Notes under the pieces: generated by a model
The model's input: the letters and a program-made list of their open reading frames with translations, nothing else
What the model was told of the DNA's origin: nothing
Databases searched by the model: none
Position numbers and translations under genes: made by a program
In this document: positions 1-6,519 of the stretch, piece by piece
How the letters are laid out: the number at the start of each line of letters is the position of its first letter
Position numbering within the stretch: the stretch's first letter is position 1
From: Phoronis ovalis
Lineage: Eukaryota > Phoronida > Phoronidae
Assembly (NCBI GenBank): GCA_028565635.1
Contig: JAOXYB010063190.1
Coordinates: forward strand, 1 to 10,473
Reading direction: 5' to 3'
Length of the DNA: 10,473 bases

Positions 1-55
1 TCCGTGACCGGAACTCTCGCTCTTATATGCGATATTTCCCTTTTCCGGTCACGGA
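1..55. repeat. 13-bp perfect inverted repeat
   Basis: TCCGTGACCGGAA at 1-13 is the exact reverse complement of 43-55, with 29 bp between the arms. The arms begin at the first base of the window, so the repeat may extend to the left. Each arm contains an ETS-like CCGGAA core. The spacer holds a TATA-like motif on the - strand. It could be a terminal or subterminal repeat of a mobile element or a paired set of binding sites; the sequence does not decide between them. Confidence 0.75.
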
Positions 56-79
56 GTTTTGTAAAAGATTTATGATTGG
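18..79 (-). promoter_or_regulatory. possible leftward core promoter
   Basis: Read on the - strand, a CCAAT pentamer (complement of 75-79) is followed about 50 bp downstream by TATAAGA (complement of 21-27), with ETS-like CCGGAA cores on both sides of the TATA motif. That order and spacing fits a core promoter firing to the left, with a start site at or beyond the window edge. A TATAAAT on the + strand at 84-90 could equally be read as a rightward TATA box. Short AT motifs are expected by chance in such DNA, so this is a weak inference. Confidence 0.2.
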
Positions 80-110
80 TTCCTATAAATGGGTCTAGAA
101 GTTTACCGCC

Positions 111-425
111 TTGCGGAAATTGTACCCCTTACGACAACGACCCTTTCAGCAAAACTATAAACTGGCGAAGTTTGGCTTGAAAGTGGGACTGTACCAATCA
201 AGTGATTTTGTTAATTTGCGGGTTCTGACATTATATTTCTGGCTGGGAGGAGCAATACAAAAATTGTCGACTGACGTGGTCAAAACGAGAGACTTTAATT
301 CCGTTGTCATGTGTCACAGTTCCGTTGCCTTGAACAACATTGTCAGGCCTCACACCTATTCTTCTAGACCTTGTACCTATTTTCAAGACCAATCCCACAA
401 ACAGTTTGCGGTCTTACATGTGTAA
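111..425. other. unrecognised segment open on both strands
   Basis: The + strand has no stop from 111 to 422 but no convincing ATG start; it opens with TTG. On the - strand, 231-413 is open for 60 codons and reads as a mixed charged and polar peptide (for example VRPDNVVQGNGTVTHDNG), which looks more protein-like than the + reading. No splice sites or family could be assigned. Base composition is less AT-rich than the surroundings. It may be a decayed coding fragment of a mobile element or chance. The flanks 56-110 and 426-744 show no gene. Confidence 0.2.
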
Positions 426-744
426 CTATCTCAGAAAGACTGAGTGCTAAGTGACTTTGCCCGTAACACTAACTGTATGTGATGCCTGAAGAAAAAATAT
501 AGTTGCCAACTCTCAGTGATCTCAAACTGGGTGGTCAGTAATTAAGTTTCATTATGAAATATTACATAATTTATGTGTAAGTTAAGAATTTCTTAACAAG
601 AAACCATCCAGCCAAATTGGTAGAATTTGTGTAAAGGGGTTTAGAACTGAGACAGGCCTACAAACGCCGAGGGTCACTTGTGTTCAGGTTGGTCCACATG
701 CGCAAACATAAGGTTTAAAATAGCCTTAAACGTGTATATAAACT

Positions 745-1150
745 TATTAAAAACGCACCCTTTGATAGACATGCAGAACTCAATCAGTAAAAACATACCC
801 CTTTTATGCCCTGCTTGACTGGACCTCAACAGCTATACCTGTAACAGCTGTAATATACCAGAGGAGCATAAAAGGGTATCCCGAAATATACCAAAATTCG
901 TCAAGACAGGTACCCAAAGCCAGTGACACATCCCCGTCGACTACAATACACTAAGAAACCTCGACCCGAATTTTATACACCAGTATCTGATAGAGAAAAA
1001 TATCCCCAGAAAAAACAAAACCAATTGCAGAGACGTCAATCAGTAAAAAAGTACCCTTTTTACGAATCAATGTCTGATGGTGAAAAACATACCAGTCAGA
1101 CCTCAATCAGTAGAAAAGGTACCCTTGTTACACATCAGGGTCTGATGGTC
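745..1150. repeat. irregular degenerate short-repeat cluster
   Basis: A motif of the form AAAAA-NN-TACCC recurs near 749, 789, 994, 1045, 1083 and 1114 at irregular spacings. TCAATCAGTA occurs at about 780, 1036 and 1103, and TCTGAT(A/G)G at 986, 1073 and 1141. The last two full units are 67-68 bp apart. An open + frame at 923-1159 reads through the cluster, giving similar short peptides (KYP, SDREK, SDGEK) only because the DNA repeats; it has no recognisable domain and is not called as a gene. Confidence 0.6.
795..880. repeat. imperfect inverted repeat within the cluster
   Basis: ATACCCCTTTTATGCC near 796 is matched in reverse complement by GAGCATAAAAGGGTATC at 864-880, with a one-base indel and one mismatch. 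The spacer holds a direct AACAGCT pair and the palindrome ACAGCTGT. This shows that units of the surrounding repeat occur in both orientations. Confidence 0.5.
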
Positions 1151-1159
1151 TTTTGCTGA

Positions 1160-2450
1160 CCTTAACAATAAAAATTATAAATTTTTAAATTTTAAGCTTT
1201 GGAAAAATTCTCTATAAAAAATATTCTCATTGTTCAAATGTCCTAAAATATCTGTATCTTTTATGCCTGTTAATCATATAGAAAACTACCCCAGTGTCCA
1301 TATCAGCTAATATCAACTATTGGAATAGATTAGACTCCCTTATAAAAATACAAGCTTGTCAAACAAGAGTATCACATAACAAGGATGACATAGTACATGG
1401 TTGATTTGCCTGCTAGAAATGCCACATACTTTAGCTATAATTGGAAACTAACCTTGCAGAGTAGACAGCTAGACAGATAGTGCAGTGGGTCTCATGTTTA
1501 CGACTACTGTGCAATGATTTGTTCTTGGCAAAGGTCCTTGTTGGATGGTAGGTTTTATTTTTAATTTGTAATATTTGTTAGTAATAGAAAGTATGAATTA
1601 TAGTTTTTATGTCTTATGTTGGTGATATAATTATATTTTACCAAATACTGTTTAGAATACATCAGTCATTTAACTATAATATAGTACATGATATATATGT
1701 ATGTATTATATGTAGGCCTACCTGGTATTAAGTGCAGTTTGGATATAATTTGATTATCAAATTAACTGGTCAAAAATAATCATTGGAAAATGATATTCAA
1801 TGGCATAGGATAGATAGGTGCTGACTTGCAGATCGATTGTGTAAAGAAAAATTTGAGAAAGATTTGACAAGAGCCTGTCCTGGAGTATAATAAGTATAAT
1901 AGGTGAGAGCACAAATGACAGAAAGATACTTAAGGATTTAAAGATGTGTATAACTCCCTAGAATATCTTTGGAATATTTAGATTATTTTCCATCAATTTT
2001 GTGCTTTCTGGGACAATTTTAGGACAGTCGTATCAAGATCAAGTTAGCATGAAAGAAGTTTGTAATTGAAAGTTAATAGTGATATAAGAGTCATTGGTGT
2101 AATCGATGACATATATGCTGTAATATTTTTTGGATCACCCAAATATTAACAAAAACAGTTGTATGCATTTAGCTCTTGATAAGTACTTTAACTAGCATTT
2201 TCTATTAGGAATAATACAGCACGCCTTCACACAATAGTGAACTTCACACCACCAAGTCTCAGGAGTATTCTAAGAGTAAATATAGACATTAATCATATTT
2301 CAATGCATGTAAAAGGTATTTCAAATATCCTTTGATTATGTCAGCAAATTATTTCTCCGGACCACATAATTAGATTGATGTTATACCTGTTCTTGACTTC
2401 CATGTGGGATCTGCAATCAGCACAGCACTGTAGTTAGCTAGATCGATTAA
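1160..2450. other. AT-rich stretch, no gene seen
   Basis: No open frame of useful length, RNA gene or recognisable mobile element was found. The stretch is AT-rich with short palindromes such as GTAGGCCTAC at 1712-1721. It is most simply intron or intergenic sequence. Confidence 0.6.
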
Positions 2451-2453
2451 CAT

Positions 2454-2481
2454 ATGTGACATGTGACACGTGACACGTAAT
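2454..2481. repeat. 7-bp tandem repeat with E-box cores
   Basis: ATGTGAC, ATGTGAC, ACGTGAC and ACGTAAT follow each other directly, four heptamer units with late ones diverged. The units create a CACGTG E-box core, with a CATATG just upstream. It may be a small microsatellite or a binding-site cluster. Confidence 0.6.
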
Positions 2482-3185
2482 AGCTAAACATTTTAAAAAT
2501 GAAATTATCTACTTTATGGTATTTTTGTTAAATAATTATTAACTGTTTATTTGTAGTAAAAAAGATAAATATTTATGGCATGGTTACTTCGTTTATGCTT
2601 GTCAGTATGATCATGGCAATACGATTAGGCCCACTGGTCTAGCTGTCATCAAAATTTTTGTTGCTTGAAATGATCTCTAATATGAAATGCTGATCCCGGA
2701 GCACTGTTTTCCATGGCAACATATTTTGATCATATGTTTGCCAAATTCTGGAGGTTTCAAAAGACTAAGGCCCTTCTCTGAGTTTATCAGCTGTTTCCTT
2801 ACGTATCTAACCATCTGTGCCCAACCGGCTGTATATTTCCTGGTATGCAGACTGCTTTTAACTTTTTTCTTTTCTTTGCAGAAAAAGGTTAGAAATATGT
2901 AATTTTTAGATCTTTTTAGGTGGTTCCAGTGGCTGACAGTCTTGACACCTGCCCATTGATAGGACTCATTTTACTTATAGTGCTTAAAGAATTTATTTTT
3001 CAGCAAAATTCTTATTTGTATTTGTAAAATTATCTTATGTTGTTGAAGAAAGTACAAGTTACCAAAAAAGTTTTAAGAGAAAGCTTGAACTTTCAAAAGT
3101 CTGTATAGAAGTGTCCTTATTCTAGAAGAGAACTATATTGATCAGTTTTACAGGCACATAAGGTGAAAGGTACATTTAAATTTAC
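2482..3185. other. no gene seen; isolated acceptor-like tract
   Basis: The + strand is open at 2687-2902, but the peptide is hydrophobic, low-information and unlike any known family. A pyrimidine-rich tract ending in CAG at 2881 resembles a splice acceptor, but no credible exon follows: the only nearby donor would leave six bases. Treated as non-coding. Confidence 0.5.
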
Positions 3186-3533
3186 TTTACCAGATAGTGT
3201 TTAGTGAATATTTCTGGAATTCTATGTGGATGATACACATGTAGTCCTGTGCAAATGTCAAGCAGTATCCAGTATGTTGTCATGGGCCAAGTAGCTTGTA
3301 ATGTATGTTGATGACTCCCCCAGCTGGTTGGTTAGATGATCCAAATTCTGTATCAAATTGCAGAATGTTATGGTTATGTGATTAGGTGCACATTGTTGGC
3401 AGTAGGGGCTAGAACCTTTGCAGCTGCTACTGAGGGCATGCAACTTTTGAGAGTCCTCATCGCATCCTTATTTTTTGAGACGGTGGCTACAGATGTAACA
3501 TCAACCCCAGCCGTGGCGGTGTATTCACACTAT
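3186..3533 (-). pseudogene. frameshifted fragment of a transposon-associated ORF
   Basis: Three consecutive - strand segments in different frames can be read together as one decayed protein. The first (about 3533-3450) gives EYTATAGVDVTSVAT and then RTLK. After a one-base shift the second reads MHALSSSCKGSSPYC and, further on, TNQLGESS. After another shift the third (about 3270-3186) reads through LLDICTGLHVY. The order VDITSVA, GMHALTGCDTVS, LGESW, FTC..YG is, from memory, that of an uncharacterised ORF family that is repeated many times in cnidarian, mollusc and lancelet genomes. The key Asp after the Cys of the HAL motif is not preserved. Local composition is richer in GC than the flanks, which also fits a relic of coding sequence. 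Frameshifts and lack of a start mean it cannot be functional. Assignment is by pattern recall only. Confidence 0.35.
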
Positions 3534-4480
3534 GCATATATCATGCACAACTGTAGAGCCCTCCAATGCTGTGATTAAGGAGAAATCAAATTCCCTGTGA
3601 GTTACAATATCTGGCAAATATTATAAAGTACACTGTTACAAAAGGTGTCAAGTATGGCACTGGTAGTTGAGTGTACTTTACCTTTTAATGGTTCTTAGTA
3701 TTCTGGGATATGTACATTAACTTTGTTTTAAAAAAATGGAAATTATGTGTGTAGAACATTTTGTTTGTTCAATTATCAGTTGTCACTAGGTTACCATGGT
3801 GACATATTTCTAACTTATCTCTGCCTGATTATGTTTTACAGCTGTATTATGTCTGTATGTAAACAAAATGTCAGAGTTACAGAAATGACTTCAAGGGAGT
3901 TTTTGTCACTTTCTTTATTGAACTTCCTGTGTAACATGTAAACACAGATTACTTAAAAATTTGTTATGTGGACAACAGTCTTTGGAAGATCTCAGACTTC
4001 ACAGTTTGCTACTGCTTAGCAGACTTTGGTGATATGGAGTTGTATCAAATGCCTGCTAGTATTTGGAAAATATGTATGGTTCAAAAAAGGGTAGGCATGC
4101 AAAAAAGATTTTTTGGGCATGGCTGGGGTGGTTAATTAAATTAGGGTTGGTCGAGTAACCAGAATCATGACCAATCATATATATTTTTTCCTAGGCATAA
4201 ACTGTAGATTACAGAAGTGTTTTAGTCATCGATGAGCTAGGTAACGATTAGATATCAATGAGTTTGCAGAAAGGTATAAAAATGATAATAAATAGTTGTA
4301 ACAATTAGTTAAAATAATTAATTCATTCATTCAATATTAAAAGTCTGCAGTCAAAGTTACATTAAAATTAAATACATTAAAGTTAGCTGTATTAAGATGT
4401 CTCTTTCAGTAACCTTACGTTTACGTACAATAACATGACTACTGTATGTAAAACATGGAATCTGGAATTGTGTCTGGACT
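3534..4480. other. no gene seen; A/T-run hairpin
   Basis: No supported gene. At 4096-4120 CATGC, an A6 run, a T6 run and GGGCATG form an imperfect hairpin. AGGGTAGGCATG at 4088-4099 recurs as AGGGTACGCATG at 4506-4517 (11 of 12 bases), which suggests fragments of one interspersed repeat. The region 4310-4390 is simple ATTAAA-rich sequence. Confidence 0.5.
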
Positions 4481-4750
4481 GAATTTTAGGGATGATAGTC
4501 AAAATAGGGTACGCATGTTTACAAAAGAGTATAATTTTCAATGGTTAGACCGACTATGCCGTGGAAACTCTGAAAAGGTTTGAATTAGCTGCAGAAATCA
4601 AGCATAAACAAAAAATTGTGACCTTAAATAAGGAAGTGTTTGCTGGTCCAAAAAATGAAAAGGGGGAGTTTTGAGATCTTTGGGGGTTTTTTGTAAAAAA
4701 ACACCCGGAAAAAAGAACTGGTTGTTCAGATCCATTCCATCATCTTGAAG

Positions 4751-4853
4751 GTCCCAAAAGGGGTAAAAAATTTGAGCTAATAGGTCCCAAAATGGTTATG
4801 ACTTTTACACGCTCAAATGTCCCAAAATGGGACAGATATGGGTACCCAGCTAT
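4751..4853. repeat. three degenerate ~34-bp repeat units
   Basis: GTCCCAAAA starts units at 4751, 4784 and 4819, at 33- and 35-bp spacing, with poor conservation outside that core. The third copy is part of a perfect short hairpin, GTCCCA-AAA-TGGGAC (4819-4833). Sequence from about 4480 to here looks like an old unclassified interspersed repeat without coding capacity. Confidence 0.5.
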
Positions 4854-5015
4854 ACTGATTCCCAACCCCTTAGGGTTCAGAGACACTTGGTTCTGCATAT
4901 TTGAAAAATGCAAATATATTGTCTACAGTTTAGAAACATTAATTTTAATATATTCTTTAATATTTTAATTCCAAAGTTTTGATACTGCTACTTTTAATTG
5001 TTGCTGCTATCTGAG

Positions 5016-5180
5016 TAGACTTGCTCAAGTTCTTGTGAACTTAAACAAAAAAAATAATATGTTTTTCTCTTTTTTATGTCTTTTACATCAGTGTTTTTAA
5101 TTATCTTGCAAAAATTTTTTTTTTTTACTGTCATATATATGTTGGGTGTTTGCCGTCCACAAGGACTTGTAAAGTTCGCA
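5016..5180 (+). repeat. left terminal inverted repeat
   Basis: About 165 bp, ending in GACTTGTAAAGTTCGCA at the inner border. Matches the complement of 5519-5687. It contains the degenerate 12-mer pair CAAGTTCTTGTG (5026-5037) and CACAAGGACTTG (5158-5169), which face each other near its two ends. Confidence 0.85.
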
Positions 5181-5194
5181 AGCCTTCCAGTGAT

Positions 5195-5247
5195 ATGAAT
5201 AATTCATGACCTTGTGACATCATATTTAAATATCTTGGTCACGTGAC
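5195..5247. repeat. palindromes in the transposon interior
   Basis: ATGAATAATTCAT (5195-5207), ATATTTAAATAT (5222-5233) and GTCACGTGAC (5238-5247, containing an E-box) are three perfect palindromes within 53 bp, on the side away from the ORF start. They may be binding sites near the element's other end; their role is unknown. Confidence 0.5.
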
Positions 5248-5392
5248 AATAACATATAAACATGCCCGTTGGCGCACATAAAAAAACATCATTCCCATTG
5301 GCGTATGCCTCCACAACCTTCCGCTGCTCTTCATACAGTGCTTCAAAGCCTACACAACGAATTCCATGCTCAATTGCTCTCTCAATATCCAT
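5204..5392 (-). pseudogene. truncated RecQ-like DNA helicase, N-terminal fragment
   Basis: RecQ-family helicases use ATP to unwind DNA; their N-terminal RecA-like domain begins with a Q-containing motif 0 followed by Walker A. This 62-residue reading has FEALYEEQRKVVEAY (residues 16-30, Q23 as the motif 0 glutamine), then GNDVFLCAPTG (33-43), the start of Walker A. After Met44 the expected Gly-Lys-Ser is absent and the sequence turns into an unrelated tail (FICYCHVTK...) ending at a stop, so catalysis is impossible. The start was placed at the ATG at 5392-5390 because the family-like sequence begins there and its context (AAAATGG) is good; the frame stays open upstream into the terminal repeat, but that part is not family-like. 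It lies inside the 5016-5687 transposon. A splice at the GC dinucleotide after the PTG codons is a remote alternative to deletion. Confidence 0.7.
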
Positions 5393-5423
5393 TTTATAAC
5401 GAAAGATATGCAACAAAAATATA

Positions 5424-5472
5424 ACACGTGTGATCAGCGATAATTCCAATATGGCGGATATAGATGACGTCA
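5424..5472 (-). promoter_or_regulatory. internal promoter-like segment of the transposon
   Basis: Upstream of the helicase start on the - strand are, in order, the palindrome TGACGTCA (5465-5472, a perfect CRE), CCGCCATATTGG (complement of 5446-5457, matching the YY1-type CCATNTT core) and ACACGTGT (5424-5431, E-box). A GTTATAAA directly precedes the ATG. Such clustering fits a housekeeping-type promoter for the ORF, perhaps carried along with a captured gene 5' end. Motif-based only. Confidence 0.35.
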
Positions 5473-5518
5473 CCCTCCGGAATTCAGGATGGTGTAAGGT
5501 GGTGCTACGGTCGCAGAA

Positions 5519-5687
5519 TGCGAACTTTACAAGTCCCTGTGGACGGCTAACACTCAACATATATATGATAGTAAAAAAAAAAAATTTCGAGATAATTAAA
5601 AACACTGATGTAAAAGACAGAAAAAAGAGAAATAAACATTAATTTTTTTAATTTTTTTTTAAGTTCACAGGGACTTGAGCAAGTCTA
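5519..5687 (-). repeat. right terminal inverted repeat
   Basis: About 169 bp, complement of the left arm. Here the 12-mers near the arm's two ends are perfect reverse complements: CAAGTCCCTGTG at 5530-5541 and CACAGGGACTTG at 5666-5677. The right arm can therefore fold on itself as well as pair with the left arm. An open + frame at 5430-5642 that runs through it is a shadow. Confidence 0.85.
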
Positions 5688-5696
5688 CTAGCTGAG

Positions 5697-6137
5697 GTCT
5701 CTTTAAATTTTTAGTTGGCAACCAAACCCAATTATTTTGACTTCCAATCCTTAATTAACTGTGATAGAGCAGATTCCGAAGTTGTGCACAAAGTGTAGTG
5801 TATGCACAGTATTTCTACTTTGGAATTGTTACTAAATTCATGAAAACATTTGAATTCAATAAGATCTTTTATCTAGGGCCTGTGACAAATCATTTTTAAA
5901 TTCTTTAACACCATGCTTGTGCTGTTTCTGGGGACTCCACTCAAGGGTATCAATTGTCACCAGTTAGAACACATTTGTTTATGAGCTTATTTGGTCAAAC
6001 TGTCTGTCATATTCAGAATGCCACATGGTTATCTGGTAACTATTAGAGACCTCATTTACACTGTCTCTTTGAGAGGAGCAGCTAGGTCTTTTAAGAGTAG
6101 GCTTTTTTAAGGTCAGTTAACTTTTGTTTCCAATTAA
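5697..6137. other. no gene seen
   Basis: AT-rich sequence to the right of the transposon without an open frame, RNA gene or repeat that could be supported. Confidence 0.6.
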
Positions 6138-6164
6138 TACTAACTTCTATTTTTTTTAATACAG

Positions 6165-6226
6165 GAACATTTTTGCAAAGTTATTTGCTTTGTACTCTGC
6201 TGGTGCATTTGTTCCCAGGCAAGAAG
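6165..6226 (+). other. candidate 62-bp exon, unrecognised
   Basis: A perfect TACTAAC branch-point consensus (6138-6144), a T-rich tract and ACAG at 6161-6164 make an acceptor about 20 bp further on; AAG followed by GTTAGA at 6227 is a reasonable donor. All three frames are open through the 62 bp, so frame cannot be decided. One reading gives NIFAKLFALYSAGAFVPRQE; another ends in phase 0 (VHLFPGKK), which would join correctly to the phase-0 basonuclin exon at 8284. No family is recognised. It could be an upstream coding or untranslated exon of that gene, or chance. Confidence 0.2.
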
Positions 6227-6369
6227 GTTAGATTTGACTTTTGAAGAAAAGTCCAAACTATGTGATTATTTTCCTTTTGATCTGTTTGTTGAGTTTAAAA
6301 AGTTCTTTGAAGGTTCTTAAACCAAATGCACTGGATTATAGATTATAACTGAGTCCTTGTAAAGTGACT

Positions 6370-6519
6370 ATGAAAGTTAAACATATGCAGCTTACAGCAA
6401 TCTTCCGGCATCTTCTGTATGCACCACAATATAGTAAGATGGCAATGTTCCAGGGAGACAGAAGTCAGCCATTTATTGAAAATGAAGTAAAGGAATGGGA
6501 CAGCATGGCACTTTGTTAA
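6370..6519 (+). other. small ORF, 49 codons, unrecognised
   Basis: ATG at 6370 to TAA at 6517-6519. The second half, from about MAMFQGDRSQPFIENEVKEW, has a balanced, soluble-protein-like composition unusual for this AT-rich DNA. There is no clear splice site at its ends and no known domain. It may be a fragment of a mobile-element gene or chance. Confidence 0.12.

Larger units (their letters stand above)
5016..5687 (-). mobile_element. non-autonomous Mutator-like DNA transposon with RecQ fragment
   Basis: A 672-bp element is delimited by terminal inverted repeats at 5016-5180 and 5519-5687, starting TAGACTTGCTCAAG and ending with its complement. The arms are roughly 90% identical with a few indels in A/T runs. 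It is flanked by an imperfect 9-bp duplication. Long inverted repeats with a ~9-bp duplication are classic for Mutator-like elements; this is inference because no transposase is present. The 338-bp interior carries a promoter-like segment and the 5' end of a RecQ-like helicase ORF on the - strand. It is either a deletion derivative of a helicase-bearing autonomous element or a Pack-MULE-like element that captured a gene 5' end. Divergence of the arms and of the duplication points to an old insertion. Confidence 0.75.
5007..5696. repeat. 9-bp target-site duplication, 8 of 9 matching
   Basis: CTATCTGAG at 5007-5015 and CTAGCTGAG at 5688-5696 lie immediately outside the two ends of the inverted-repeat element. 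Their position exactly at both termini supports a target duplication made on insertion, with one later substitution. A 9-bp duplication is typical of the Mutator superfamily. Confidence 0.65.

Noticed and set aside
923-1159. + strand 78-codon Lys-rich frame
   Set aside because: Its apparent peptide repeats only mirror the DNA repeat cluster; no evidence of coding.
2882-2887. six-base microexon between an acceptor-like tract and GTTAGA
   Set aside because: No flanking exons to join, and such tracts are common in T-rich DNA.
2687-2902. + strand 71-codon hydrophobic frame
   Set aside because: T-rich composition alone produces such peptides; no homology, and the start context and splice context are not supportive.
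3336-3578. + strand frame containing VIRCTLLAV, recalling basonuclin IRCT
   Set aside because: Only four residues match; the Cys pattern and [11 protein letters not shown] blocks do not follow, and the - strand explains the segment better.
3747-3941. + strand 64-codon frame
   Set aside because: Cys/Leu/Phe-rich, low-information peptide in AT-rich DNA with no recognisable family.
5393-5605. N-terminal extension of the RecQ-like fragment upstream of 5392
   Set aside because: The added residues are translated from the promoter-like segment and terminal inverted repeat, and resemble no helicase; the ATG at 5392 has good context.
5430-5642. + strand frame in the transposon
   Set aside because: It lies opposite the helicase leader and inside the terminal repeat; no domain.
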